A stretch of 64,000 bases of DNA from Macrotis lagotis (Eukaryota > Chordata > Mammalia > Peramelemorphia > Peramelidae): contig NC_133658.1 in the NCBI RefSeq assembly GCF_037893015.1, positions 61,857,636-61,921,635 on the forward strand. Direction: 5' to 3'. The notes beneath the pieces are model-generated. The model worked only from the letters and a program-made list of their open reading frames with translations. It was not told the origin of the DNA and made no database searches. Shown in pieces: positions 49,156 to 61,639 of the stretch; position 1 is the first letter of the stretch, and every line of letters starts with the position of its first letter. The position numbers were made by a program, and so were the translations under genes.

Positions 49156-51968
49156 CTACAATTATCCTATTATTTTTTAAATTTTAATTTTTTTCTTTCC
49201 CCTTTATTGCTCAAGCAAGTCTATATTTGGGGGGAGGGGGTATTTTGTTTACTCTTAAACAAGAATATTTTATTAATGCATAAAAAAACATTTGTACAAA
49301 ATGAGAATAAATAATGAATAAATAAGAGTTTCTGGGAGCTATGAAATTTTTAATCAACTAAATTGACCTACATGACACAAAGAGGAAGTCTGATCATACT
49401 ACATTCAATTTCAAAGGGAAAAAAAGGGATATGTCTATTGAGGGAGAAATATAAATATAAGGGCAAAGTTCTGACCATTTCTGTTCCAATTGTCAATTTA
49501 AACATTCATTTTCTTTTCAAGTTTTATTATAATGTAAAAACATTAATAAAAATAAGATACAATTAAAAAACAAATTCCAAAATACTCAATTTGATCCCTC
49601 CCTCACTGAAAAGTATATATATTTGCAGAACCCAACAATAGTGTCTTATTTGCCCTTGTATCCCTCTCCTCTCTTTCTTCTTCTATTAACATTTATTTTA
49701 TAATGATACATTGCCTCCTTTACTGGTGATGTAGGCACCAAAAATTGCTTCAAGGTCCACTTTATAAGTCTCAGACTTTGAAATATGTTCCCTAAGGCAT
49801 CTTTCAATAGAAAATAATTTTGTCTTTGAGAAAGTCAGTCTAGCAAGTACACAGTGGCAGACAGAGGTGATACAGACCTATTAACACAGACACCTCTGGG
49901 ACACAAAATTTTTGTTTCACTCACAAGATAACCCTAAAAGGCCTGGACAAATCTCTCAGTAGAAAGAAAACTTCTGGGCTTTCAAGCTAACTACAAATCC
50001 CAGGCTTTGTAACAGCTGTCCAGGGAAAGCAACAAATGAAAATACATGGATAGCACAGTACGGAAAAGATTTGGACTTGAGAGCCTTGAATTCAAATTCT
50101 GACTCAGATACCAGCTGTGTGACCATTTATCTTGGAGGCTTAGTTTCCTTATCTGTAAAATGGAGACAATAATAGATGCAGCTCTCACTTCAGAAGGTTT
50201 TCTTGAGAAATGCATTTTTAAAATCTTCAAGCACTATATAAGCTATGATTTATCATCCCACTGGAATTCTTACTCTCCCTGCCCTCTGACTGATACTGAA
50301 CTGTGAGTCTTCCCAGACTGTGGTATTCCATGATGTATTTTTTTCTGTTTAGTGATCACACATCACACAATTGACATCATTGTTAAAATAAAGGAATAAA
50401 GCCCAGGATCTCCAAAGTTTGAGCACCCCTAAGGGAGCCAACTATAGTCCATTCACTCTTTTTCTATCCTTATTCTCCAAAGGCCTTCCTCTAGGTCTCT
50501 TGACCCTGGTGGATTCCAATATAGCCCATGGGCTGGCTGCTAAATAGCCATTTCAATACCTGCCCAGTTCACCTCATACTGGTCAGATCTCTCAAATGAC
50601 ACCTTTTATGCCACTCTACTGAGTAATTTTTCTTGGCAAAGTGTTGAAGGCTTGCTCATGTTTACCAAATACCTCTCCTTTGCCCTTTGAATAACCTGAA
50701 ACCTTAGTTCCTTAGTTCTTCAGAGACAATGGTTTTCAATGACTCAGTCATATAGAATCAGGAATGCTGCAAGAATCCACTATTGACGGCAATAGTCTAT
50801 GTATATGGTAAATGGAAAGGAAGGGGAGATATCACAGACAGGCTGCCCTGGCACCTCAGTTACTCTGAGCCCTCTTCTCTGCTAATCTCACTGAAAACAG
50901 TCCTGGAGGGAGCTCAGGGCCACAGTGTCTGAAATGTTACTGAAAGGAAATCTGATCTAATCTTTCAGCCTTTCATCAAGGCTCACTGGCATCCTCATAA
51001 CTCATGGCCATTATCTAGAAGGATGGGGGGTGGGGAGAGGGTGGAGCCCACCAGCAATTAGTTCACACTTTGGTTCCACTAAAGCACTTCAATCCCTGGC
51101 AAACACTCCCCACTCCCTCCTGGGGCCCATACTCACTGTCCTAATTTCATCTGAACACACCAGCCCCACACACCACTCAACTAACTCTGTATTATCCTGG
51201 CTCACAACCTACATGGTCATCTCTCTCTGTCTCTGTCTCTCTCTCCAGTATCCATCAGATGTTCTGATTATGTCATGATAGTTCTAAATCCTCCCAGACC
51301 AAATAAGGACCAGAATAAGAGAAACAGGGAGGATATTTTATTGTTAAAAAAAATTTTTTTCAAAAATTCTCAACTTGTCACCAGAGAAAACTAGCATTTC
51401 CAACAAAGGCAGAGGAGAAAAAGGGGGCTACCTTCCCAGCTGTGAACCTGCCCTTGCCTCTCCTTCCAAGTATACAACAAATTGAACATATTTTCAACAC
51501 AGCCCTGTTTGTGTTTCCCACAGAAAGAAGGCTATCTTCTATAATGAGCTATGACTGGATTTCTTTCCTTCTCAGTCACAGAGCAATGGTAGGACTTCAG
51601 TGACTTTACAACCCTATGATAGAGTTAGTGCAGGTACTATCACTTCCATTTTGAGGACAAGAAACTGAGGCTGAGGGACTTATCTGTGGTGACACAGACA
51701 CCAATTTGCTTCTATGGGAGGAGTCTCATTGTAATCGTAAACACATATACCTTGTACAGTACAATTGATTGCTGGTTATCATTTAAGATATACCTGAGTT
51801 ATAACTCCACTGTTAGATGCTGCAAAAAACCACAAAACTTCAAAATGTTGTCCCCTACCTAAGGAAATAATCACAGTTATTACTACTAAAGATGGATGAA
51901 AATTGGTAATAGAGAATATAGGAACAATCAGATTGTTATCCAGTATTCTTGTGAAGATACACTAGTTA

Positions 51969-52291
51969 CATATGGGGGAAGCTAGGTGATGCAATGGGTA
52001 GAGCAGCAGGCCCAGAGTCAGGAAGACCTGAGTTCAAATGTGGCCTCAGACACTTAACCTTTACTAGCTATGTGACCTTGGGCAAGTCACTTATCCCTGA
52101 CTGCTTCACATCCAGAGCCATCTTCAGTCATCCTGACTCATTTCTGGCCACTGGATCCAGATGGCACTGGAAGAGAAAGTGAGGTTGGTGACTTAGCACA
52201 GTTCCCCCTTCACTTAAATTGTTTCATGTTGTCATCTCCCTGATCAGGGTCATCTTTGAGAAAGGACAAACATCATCATCCTCATCACCAT
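51969..52291 (+). repeat. long-form marsupial SINE, 9-bp target duplication
   Basis: GGGGAAGCTAGGTGATGCAA head, GGCCACTGGATCCAGATGGC, AGTGAGGTTGGTGACTTAGC and TTTGAGAAAGGACAAACATC with a CATCATC tail. CACTAGTTA flanks it at 51960-51968 and 52292-52300. Confidence 0.85.
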
Positions 52292-52386
52292 CACTAGTTA
52301 TGTAAACATGAACCTCAGGAATCTTCTTAAGATGTTTTGAAATATTTGTTAATTCATTTAAAAATAACAGTAACAAATGTTATTTT

Positions 52387-52549
52387 TTTATTTTTTTTTT
52401 TTTTTAGGTTTTTGCAAGGCAAATGGGGTTAAGTGGCTTGCCCAAGGCCACACAGCTAGGTAATTATTAAGTGTCTGAGACCGGATTTGAACCCAGGTAC
52501 TCCTGACTCCAAGGCCGGTGCTTTATCCACTAAGCCACCTAGCCACCCC
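52387..52549 (-). repeat. Mar1/WSINE1-type SINE with 15-bp target duplication
   Basis: Long T run, GGTTTTTGCAAGGCAAATGG to GCCACCTAGCCACCCC. AACAAATGTTATTTT flanks it at 52372-52386 and 52550-52564; it is among the best-preserved copies. Confidence 0.94.
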
Positions 52550-53689
52550 AACAAATGTTATTTTAACAAAATATAAATATAAATGATATTTTTATGAAAA
52601 AATTACTGTATTTTCTAAAACAAGATTTAGTAAGAAGAGCAGAGTTTCACATTTTTGCAAATCTCTTTCATGTCTGATTTAATAGAAGAAAGTTGGATTC
52701 TAAAATCTGCTTCTGCATTCAATAGTTGCAATATATTATTTTGGATAAAGAAAATTCAACCTCATACTGCTAAGGCAGCTGTAAAAGAGAGAAGGATTTT
52801 TATAGGCAAATAATATCTTATTCTCATTAAAATAGTTTTGACCTCAAAGTTCCTCTCTAAAGGTCTTGGGGACTTCTAGAGGCCATAGATCACACTTTGA
52901 GAAGCCCTATGCTAGACATTCAATCAGAATAAGGGGATGTTTATTTCACTGAGATAGGGAACTCTTAAGACAAGCCAATTCCCTCTAGCAATTCAGGTTG
53001 GTATATTTTCCACAATTTATAAAGGATGTCTAAGAAATTGAGTGGTGCTTTAAGCTTTAATAACTTACTTTTCAGGAGACCCATTTCAGAAGAAATGTTA
53101 GAGCACAAAAGCCTGGATAAGGTGCCAAGGCCAACAGGGTCAGAGCTGGCATGACAGTTCAGGCCCTGCTAACTCCTTCCTTGGTCCCAACACTACTAGG
53201 CCCCCTAGACATCAATGTGGAGAGAGTATATTGGAGAAGGTACAGAAGAACAGTGCTCTGGCTTAGCACCCAGATTTCCTATCATTTGGATGGTTGTTAA
53301 TCACACAGCTTTTCATGAAGTAAGGAAATACTGTGGCTTCACTTGTTTTTTTTTTTAATCCTTTGTCTAGAACTTCAAAGAACTGAGATTTCACAAGTGA
53401 GGTGGGGTCTCCACTCCACTTACAGACCATGATCTGCCTAAAGATGTACTAGAATGAATTTGAGGGCTTTATTGCTGAAAAATTCAACATCTTGCAGTAA
53501 ATCTGGCCAAACTTAACTAGGCTGGTCCCTGGATATCAGACACACATGCTCTGTGTCTCTTCCCCAAATTTTTCTGACATGGTTGAAGCTTACAAAGCTT
53601 TTCGATCCTCTGGCATGGTTTTGCAAACCAAGGGTCATGTCCAAGCCATCATGAGGTACCAGAAGAACATAAATGAAGGAAGAATTGTC

Positions 53690-53800
53690 AGGTAACAGAG
53701 ATGATAGAGCACTGGGCCTGGCCTCAGGAAGACCAGAGTTCAAATCCAACCTCAGGCACATGCTAGCTGTGTGACCCGGGCAAGTCACTTATCTACCTTT
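53690..53800 (+). repeat. marsupial SINE, 5' part
   Basis: ATAGAGCACTGGGCCTGGCC, CAGAGTTCAAATCCAACCTC and AGCTGTGTGACCCGGGCAAG; short, subtype unclear. Confidence 0.7.
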
Positions 53801-54220
53801 ATATGATGTCAAATTACTAAGATATGATCATCTAACACTGAAACCAAACTTATAACACTAGTAACAGACTGTAAATTCTTTGACAGAAAACTGTTTTCCT
53901 CATTTTTATAGCTCCTGCAATTTTTAATAGTGCCTTGGAACACAGTAGTAAATGCTCAATGAAGTATCTTTAAGTAGTTGCACAATTAAGCCATCTTCAT
54001 TGGCTCTCTTTTCTATCAAGTAAAATATAAATACTCCTTAGTCTGGCATTTAAAGCACAATCTGGCTCTCTTTTCCTCTATTATTTCACACTATAGGTTG
54101 TAGTGCCTACCTCACATTACAGCAGTTTGCATTCTTTCAGGCCATCACTCTAATTGAAATATACACCCTGCTAATACTTTCCCATTCAATAATCTTCCTT
54201 CAAAGCTCGACTCAAAACAT

Positions 54221-54651
54221 TCTGTGAGGGATAAAGTTTTGAGATTTCTTCAGTAAAATATTACAGACTGAATCTGGTTAGCTATGTGCCCCTCGTCCCT
54301 TGACAAAGCAAACTTATGGAATATTGTTGAAGAGTCAACTGACTTCATGTTATCTGTTGAAGTTTGGAAAATCATTCAATTCCTGGGACTAAAGAATTTT
54401 ATGTTCTTTTCCCTAGATTAGTTTGCTTTATTTGAATTCTATGCCCCTTTCCCCTAGGGTAGTTTTAGTGTTCAGATTGTAAGACCAAATTCCTTATAAA
54501 CGAGGGTGGGTCAGTTGAAGGGGGGGGGGGAAATCATGTTAGGATAAATGTGATTCTTGAACCTTTCACTTTTGCCTCAATTTCTCTAATTGGTTATGGC
54601 CCATTTCTCAAGAAACAAATAAAGTCTTCTCTTCATACCTTGAGAGATACA
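54221..54651 (+). repeat. possible solo LTR (fossil), unassigned family
   Basis: It begins TGTGAGGGATAAAG, has TTATAAACGAGGG and later AAATAAAGTCTTCTC, and could end in ATACA. This order fits an LTR, but no internal sequence, partner LTR or clear target duplication is seen. Old, low confidence. Confidence 0.3.
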
Positions 54652-55604
54652 CTATTATACATTATACTAATATACATTATTTAAGTGACATTTGTCCCAC
54701 ACAATTCAAAACAGGCCCCCTCAGTCCAAAATAGTTTCTCCTTTCTCAGATCTTCCCAGAGCACTCTCCCAAGGGTCTCATTTGCCACACCCTCCCCCCA
54801 AAACTCTATACCTTACATTATGACTGCATGAGGGATTACATAGGCTTTTCTCTTCATAATCCTCAAACTAAGCAGGGTGTTTTGTACATAACAGGTGCCC
54901 AATAAACGTGCTGAATATTGAATTGCTGAACATAGTTTCTTCCAATTTAGGACACTGAGAATAGGAAAGCTGAAAGTGATCAGAGAACCAGTTCCCAGCC
55001 GGGTGTAACCAGAACAGGCCCTGCTGCTTGTCCTCATTTCTACATCCCTTTAGGTCCTATTCAAATCTTGCAGGCTTTGCAGGAAATCTAAGAAGCAAGT
55101 CTGTAAACAGCCAAGCTCTTCTATATGAAGTGCAGCCACAAGTTAGCCCCAAAGGTAGGTAGAGAGGCACACCTACCCTTCTGTGAATTTAGTGACACGC
55201 CACAGCTTTTCTTGGTCTGGCCCAACCTGTTTTATATTCAATGCTCCTAAGTTATGTATATGTTTGTATTCAACCTGCCAACATGGATGGGTAAATCTAC
55301 AGAATCTACTCATTTATACACATTCCCAAATTAAGAGAAGTAGTAAACAACAATGAATATTTGTATCTTCAATTTACTCAAAACTACATCACTGTTGTTA
55401 CAACATTGAATAAAATCCAGATATTAGGCTATCCCACACTGAAATCAATATTTATCAATGTCACTTGAGATCAGACAGACAACGCTTATTATTTAAAAAC
55501 CATTGTTGTTTTACTATCAATCACTTTAATCATAGATGAGTGACTGAGAAATTATAGTGCAACTATAAACTGGCAAAAGTAAAAGATGAGAATAATCAAT
55601 GTTT

Positions 55605-55990
55605 AAGGGGGCCAGGCACACCAGTGCATTGCTGGTGGAGTTGTGAAAAAATATAGCCATTTTGGAAAACAATTTGAAATAATGCAAATTAAATTATTAA
55701 AATGCTCTTCGACCAAGAGCATTCCATTGGGTTTATACCCCAAAGAGGCCACTGACAAGAATAAAGTCCCCATACACATCAAAATATTTATAGCAACATT
55801 TTTTGTTTGAACATTTGAAACATCCCATCGATTAAAAAAATGGCTAAATAAATTGTGACACATGAATATAATAGAATATTATTGTGCTACAAGAAAGGAC
55901 AAATATGATGAAGGATCTGTATGAACTAATGCAAAATGAAGTAAACAGAGCCAAGAAATACATTACTACAAAAGGTAGAATGAAAAATCA
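55605..55990 (+). mobile_element. L1 ORF2 3' fragment
   Basis: GCATTGCTGGTGGAGTTGTG, CCATTTTGGAAAACAATTTG, TTGGGTTTATACCCCAAAGA and ATTTATAGCAACATTTTTTG follow the 3' end of mammalian L1 ORF2 in order. It has no intact ORF. Confidence 0.75.
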
Positions 55991-56034
55991 CGCATACAAA
56001 AAAATCATAAGTAAAATGTAAAATTACACTTTTG

Positions 56035-56200
56035 TACATGTGGATTTTTACCTTTTTAGTGCTCTTTGGGATCAAACCCAGTAGTGGTATTGTTAGAGCA
56101 AAGATATGCACAATTTGATTGCCTTTTGGGTATGATTCCAAACTGCTCTCCAGAAAAGTTGGAGCAATTCACAACTCCACCAACAATTCATCTAATCTCA
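56035..56200 (-). mobile_element. L1 3' fragment
   Basis: TTTGGGTATGATTCCAAACT, GCTCTCCAGAAAAGTTGGAG and AATTCACAACTCCACCAACA are the reverse of the L1 ORF2 end, opposite to the fragment on its left. Confidence 0.6.
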
Positions 56201-56379
56201 TTTTTCAACTGAACTTTCTCCAAAAATCTCTTATGTGCAAATTCAATGGTCTTATCCAAATCTCAACCTTCTCAACTTACTACAGTTGATTCTGCCCATG
56301 ACTCTCTTCTCTTGGATTCTCTCTCCTGGTTCTCCTACTTCGCTTCCTACTTCTCAGTCTATATCTGTGGCTGTGTGTG

Positions 56380-56382
<3 letters not shown>

Positions 56383-56413
<31 letters not shown>
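56383..56413. repeat. (CA)n microsatellite
   Basis: CA run of about 15 units. Confidence 0.93.
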
Positions 56414-56418
<5 letters not shown>

Positions 56419-57879
56419 ACACCCCTCTCAAGGTTCTCTCCTAGAGCATCTTCTCTTCTCTCTCTCTTGAAAACCTCACCAATTTCCATGGTTTAATTAG
56501 TTCTATATAATCTTCTCCAGTCATCCTTGAGCTTTTACCACTTCCCTATTGGATATTTCAAACTATTTTTGTCTTAGGAATGCCTCAAACCCAACAAAAC
56601 TAAATCAAGCTCCTTCCCCAATCCTCTCCCTCTTTTAAACTTCCCTATTTTCTTGAAAGGTACCATCATCCTTCCTGGCTCCCAGATTTATAATGTCCAG
56701 GTGATTCTGAACTTCTCTCCTTCACCCTCACATATGCAATTGGTTGTCAAATCTTCCTATTCTTACCTTCATAATATTTCTCACTACTAACTCAATCTCT
56801 CTTTTAACATGGTTACTACTTTAGTACACATCTTCATTACCTCACTACTTAATTACTGAAACAGCCTTCTAATTAAGTCACTTTGCCTCAAGACTCCCTC
56901 ACTCTCCATTCCATCTTCCCATCTGACAAAGTAATCTTCCATAAATCTATCCCTGAGTGTGACTTCCTTACTTATCAACTCCGGTGATTTCTATGAATCC
57001 TCCATGGTCAACTATAAACTCCTGTTTAGCATTTAAAGCTCTTCACAACACAACCCTAGTCTGTCTGTCCAGCCTTTTTGGACATTACTATCCCTCCTGC
57101 ATTTTGAAATCCAACAAAACTGATCATCTCTTCACTGGCTTATATACAATACTAAAACTTCCTCTCTGATGGCTTATACCCTCTTTTCCAAACTATTTGT
57201 GGTTATTCATTTTGAATTTATGCTGCATACAGTTTTGGGTCCTTATTATCTCCTTCATCAGAAATTAAGATTTTTGAGTTGGCATGCCTCAATCTTTGTT
57301 CTTATATTTGCATCTCCTAGTACACAATGTCTGGCATAAAATTTGCTGATTGACTGTTAAATGACCCACTTTACAGATGAGGCCATTACCTGTAGTAATT
57401 ACCTCACAGGGCTGCAGGGAGGTGTAAATGAGGTAAAATATATAAAATGTTTTGTAAACCTGTAAGTATTACATGAATATTAGCTATGACTATTCCCTTT
57501 GCCAATACAGATTACAATCATTCTGTGTCTTCATAGATGATTCAATTTGTTAATGTCATCATGAATCCCAAAGATTCAAACCCTTTGATAATTGTTTTCT
57601 AACTTAGCTGAGATCATTGAGGATGAAGATGACTGACAGTTCCAAAAAAAAGCATATATATTACATGTCCACCACTCGCCAACCACTGTGCTAAGCACTG
57701 GGGAAACAAAGTAAAACAGAAAGAGATCTTCCCCTCAAGAAGTTCACAATCTAATGAGGAGACAAAGTGACTGAAACAAACCCATTGAAGAGGAACTAGG
57801 AGAGGCTTCCTGGTGAAGGTGGGATTTTAACTGGGACTTCAAAGAAGCTTGAAGGCAAGGGTGAGGAGGAAGAATTCTT

Positions 57880-58120
57880 TTTTTAAAGAGTATTTATTTT
57901 TTCCAGCTTCACAGAAAAATAATTTTTAACATTCATTTTTGCAAAATTCAAATTCCAAATTTTCTCCCTAAGAATGTAAGCAATTTGATATAGGCTACTT
58001 ATGTGCAATCATGTAAACCATTTCCGTATTAGTCATATTGTGAAAGAAACAGAACAAAGGAAGAAACCACACTAACACACAAAGGGAAAATAGCATGTTT
58101 TGGTGTGCATTCAGACTTTA
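57880..58120 (-). mobile_element. L1-type 3'UTR fragment
   Basis: CATTCATTTTTGCAAAATTC, CAAATTTTCTCCCTAAG and CGTATTAGTCATATTGTGAA match the fragment at 38745-38990. Confidence 0.45.
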
Positions 58121-58462
58121 TCAGCGCAGTCTATATCCATAGAAAGAGCTGATCATAAGGAGACAATTTCAGGCATGGAGAAGAGTTAGTGAAAATGGAA
58201 TAAGTAGGGAGAGGGGCAGCAAAAAAAAAAAGAAAAAAGCTTATCACTATATAGTAGACTTTGTGGCAAGGAGTGAAGGGCAATAAGACTGGAAAACCGG
58301 GGAGGGACACAATGAATAGCTATCAAAGCCAAACAGGATGTTTGATTTGATCCTGGACGTAATAGACAAGGTGTATAATTTTTTTACTCAAAGCCTTTCC
58401 TGTTACATCAGATCTATTAGAATTTGTGTTCTAGTAGATTCAAGCATCAAGAATCCAGGATC

Positions 58463-58608
58463 GGGGTGGCTAGGTGGCACAGTGGATAAAGCACTGACCC
58501 TGGAGTCAGGAGGACCTGAGTTCAAATCCAGCCTCAGACACTTAATAATTACCTAGCTGTGTAGCCTTGGGCAAGCCACTTAACCCCACTGCCTTGCAAA
58601 AACCTAAA
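58463..58608 (+). repeat. Mar1/WSINE1-type SINE with 14-bp target duplication
   Basis: GGGGTGGCTAGGTGGCACAG head. AAGA(A/G)TCCAGGATC flanks it at 58449-58462 and 58609-58622. Confidence 0.93.
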
Positions 58609-58629
58609 AAGAGTCCAGGATCATCTTGA

Positions 58630-59045
58630 TATCATAATAACAATAACATCTAAACATTTATATAGCACCTCCTCTGGACCAACTACTGAGCAGAATGTTT
58701 TTTTTTATTTTTGCAAGGCAGTGCCCAAGGTCACACAGCTAGGTAATTATTAAGTGTCTGAGGTCACATTTGAACTCAGGTCCTCCTGACTCTAGGGCTA
58801 GTGCTCTATCCACTGTGTCACCTAGCTGCCCCCTGAATGTTTTCACAAATATTACCTCATTTGATCCTCACAACAATCCTGCAAGGTAGGTCATTATCCC
58901 TATTTTACAGTTAAGGAAACTGAGACAGGGGTGAAGTGATTTGCCTAAGATGACACAGCTAAGACACATCCAGGCTGGATGTTAACACAGGTCTTCCTGA
59001 TTCTAGCTCTTTTGATCTAACCACTATGCCACCTAGCTATCTTCT
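58630..59045 (-). repeat. MIR/CORE-SINE, split by a SINE
   Basis: ATTTATATAGCACCTCCTCT, then after the insertion TTACCTCATTTGATCCTCAC, TTTTACAGTTAAGGAAACTG and AGCACAGCTAAG-like text to ACCACTATGCCACCTAGC. Confidence 0.78.
58702..58834 (-). repeat. Mar1/WSINE1-type SINE inside a MIR
   Basis: TTTTGCAAGGCAGTGCCCAA (a short internal deletion) to CACCTAGCTGCCCCC. GAATGTTTT flanks it at 58693 and 58835. Confidence 0.9.
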
Positions 59046-59181
59046 GGGTAATTTACTGGAAGAAGACTAATGAAGGTTAAAATGTATGGATTAACTCAGA
59101 ATGTATTTTTAGCAACACTGAGGAAAAATTAGACAGCAAAATTACTTCTTATAGTGTTTAAAACAATTTCCATGGGTGATT

Positions 59182-59356
59182 ATCCATTCATTCATTCATT
59201 TATTTATTTTTTGGGTTTTTTGAAAAGCAGTGGGGTTAAGTGGTTTGCCCAAGGTCACACAGCTGTCCAATTATTAAACATCTGAGGCTGGATTTGAACT
59301 CAGGTACTCCTGACTCCAGGGCCATTGCTCTATCCACTATGCCACCTAGCTGCCCC
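59182..59356 (-). repeat. Mar1/WSINE1-type SINE with 12-bp target duplication
   Basis: AAAAGCAGTGGGGTTAAGTG to GCCACCTAGCTGCCCC, with an ATTCATTC tail. CCATGGGTGATT flanks it at 59170-59181 and 59357-59368. Confidence 0.92.
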
Positions 59357-59984
59357 CCATGGGTGATTTTTTAAAAAAGTTTTTCTGCAAAGCATCATAC
59401 AAACATTTTAAGATTCACAGTTGCTAGCAAGTATTAACTCAATTACTACTCTATGTGGGTGGAAAACAAAGCAGCCTCAAATTGTGACTGATAAAGTGAC
59501 AGAAAGGGAAGTGGCATGCTGAGTGGCAACACCAAGAAAACAAGGGTACCTTTTGACCCCATATTTTCCCAGAACTTCATACATAGCTTGACACACCCAT
59601 CCCTCCCTTTCCTGTCTGTAGTCTGCTCCCTCTAAAGGAAAGAAGGGTCCCAGCTCCAAATGGTACTGGATCCAGAAGCCTGGATTATTTCCCCTTCCCT
59701 CTTTCCTTTTCCTCTTTTTTCCTCCCTAGCACACTGGGATAGATGGACATGCATTTGTATCCTTGAGCTCCTTGAGAAAAGAAACCAAGTTTTATTCTAA
59801 TGCAAACTTATACTTGGTCATTTTTCTGTTCCTCTCTCCTCCAAGTAGGGTGTAGGCACTTAATAATAAATAATAAACATTTGCTTAACTGAACTGAACC
59901 TTTGTGACTTCCTAATCTAGATACCTGAATCTGTTAGTCCCAACTCCAGAGACTTTATGTGGATGGGCAAACCTCAGTCACAAA

Positions 59985-60170
59985 AGTCCCAGATTTAGAA
60001 GCAGAAGGGACTGAGTTCCTCTAGCTCAATCTTTTCAGTTTATACAGGAAGAGATTAACCCTGGCATGGAGAAATTCAGTGACTTGTTCAAAATTATATA
60101 GCTAGGATTCAAATCCAACTCTTCCTGATTCAAAATGCAGCGCTCTTACAACTACCAGCTACCCCCAGCT
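59985..60170 (-). repeat. MIR/CORE-SINE fragment
   Basis: AGTGACTTGTTCAAAATTAT, AGCTAGGATTCAAATCCAAC and CTTCCTGATTC lie in reverse MIR order. Confidence 0.6.
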
Positions 60171-60431
60171 GTCAGCCAATTGGCTCTTCTAGGTAGGCAC
60201 ATCGAATGAGCTGAAGTACCAAGATATCTAAAAGAGAGGCAGCATGTATGTGCTACATGAATCAGACATTTTTTCCTTTAGAAAAGTGGAAAGAACAAAG
60301 GGCTTCCTTTAAAATGGAAGAAGGATAAATTCAACTAGATGGTATGACTGAAATTTAAGGTGAAGATACTGATTACAGAAAGATCTCTTTAAGGAGAAAT
60401 AATTCAGAAAGAAATCGAGGGGGGGGGGGAG

Positions 60432-60590
60432 TAGGGGTGGCTAGGTGGCGGGGTGGTTAGATTACCGACCCTGGAGTTAGGAGTACCTGGGTTCAAATAA
60501 GGCCTCAGACACTTCATAATTGTGTAGCTGTGTGGCCTTGGGCAAGCCACTTAACCCCATTGTATTGCAAAAAAACTAAAAAAAAAAAAA
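60432..60590 (+). repeat. Mar1/WSINE1-type SINE
   Basis: GGGGTGGCTAGGTGGCGGGG head, GGTTCAAATAAGGCCTCAGA and a long A tail, just after a G run. Confidence 0.88.
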
Positions 60591-60884
60591 ACCAAGCAAG
60601 ACCATGACTATTCTGGGATATGAATCCCAAACTGTATTTTATTATAATCTTTTTCTTGTTCAAGATTCCTACAAATGTTACCTGAAATCTTCTTGGGGCA
60701 GAGAGATATATTATAACACATGCCATTTTAGATATGTCTTTCTACAAACTATAAATGGCTTGGATATATATTAAAATTGTTTCTGACAGATTTGGGCTTA
60801 AATTTCAGAGTATATAGTATGTTTTTCTTCAACTCACTAACTGTAGGTATTCCTAAGGGCTTCGTCCTGAGGCATTTTTTAAAA

Positions 60885-61033
60885 ATTTTTTTTTTAGGTT
60901 TTTTTTGCAAGGCGATGGGGTGAAAGTGTCTTGCCCAAGGCCACAGGGCTAGGTCATTATGAAGTGTCTGAGGCCGCATTTGAACTCAGGTCCTCCTGAC
61001 TCCAGGGCCGGTGCTCTCCCCACTGCGCCCCCA
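60885..61033 (-). repeat. Mar1/WSINE1-type SINE abutting the CpG island
   Basis: TTTTTTGCAAGGCGATGGGG, GAGGCCGCATTTGAACTC and GGTGCTCTCCCCACTGCGCC. Its last third is unusually rich in CG. It ends where the island begins. Confidence 0.85.
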
Positions 61034-61568
61034 GCCTCCTTTCGTACAGGACTGATCCAAACTCCCGGATGACCCGGGTCCAGGGGCCCCTCCAGGGCCC
61101 CCCACTTAGCCTCTTCCTGTCCGGGTAAGCCTGGGACAGAGCGGTAACGATGTTGCTTTCCCGGGGCCGCTGGCTCGGCCCCCCCAGGCCCGGCCTTGTG
61201 GCCCCCCACGCGCCCCCCACGCGCCCCCCACGCCCCGCAGGCCCACGAGGCGCCCCGGCCGGGCGGGCTCGGAGGAATCTCCTTCTCGGCCAGGAAAGGC
61301 CGGGTCGGGGAGCGGTTGGGCGCGCCCCGGTCCTTGGGGGGCTGCGGGCACGGCGGCCGTGGGGAGGGTCGCCCTCCCCTGCCCGCCGGGGAGCCCTCCC
61401 CGCGACTCCACCGCGCCTTCCCGCCCGTCCTGAGGAGAAGGGACCCGGGGCGGGGGGCGGCGGCGGGGACGAGCCCGGGGGCCTACGAACCTCCGGGGCT
61501 CCGCGATCCGGGGCGGCGGCGGCGCCTGGTCCGCGGGGGCTTCCGTAGCGCGGCGGCGCCGGCCGGCG

Positions 61569-61576
61569 TGACGTCA
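61569..61576. promoter_or_regulatory. perfect CRE (TGACGTCA) in shared DDX28/DUS2 promoter region
   Basis: TGACGTCA is a full palindromic CREB/ATF site 64 bp upstream of the DDX28 ATG, inside the CpG island. Such sites cluster near start sites of CpG-island and bidirectional promoters. Being palindromic it could serve DDX28 (+) and DUS2 (-) alike. No TATA box is evident. Confidence 0.6.
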
Positions 61577-61639
61577 CTGCCGCGCGCCCGGCCCGTCGCG
61601 CGTCGCCGGGGCCCGTGGCGGCGCGGGGGAGGCGCGGGG

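Larger units (their letters stand above)
46012..49323 (+). mobile_element. HAL1 (ORF1-only L1 relative), plus strand, full-length insertion
   Basis: AAGAGTTTCTGGGAG is duplicated exactly at 45997-46011 and 49324-49338. The 5' end starts GGGCAAAGCCAAGATGGCGG, then a 5'UTR and ORF1 from ATG 46708 (MSKQ) to about 47946, with the coiled-coil part LSEENKSFRQRIELREIAEF near 47090. The 3' region follows directly and matches that of the minus-strand copy (AACTGCATGTAT, GGGGTATAGACATCTGG), again without ORF2. ORF1 carries frameshifts and a SINE. The 3' third holds several antisense SINE-like units and a (TTA)n array. The A-rich tail ends AATAAATAATGAATAAAT. Confidence 0.8.
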
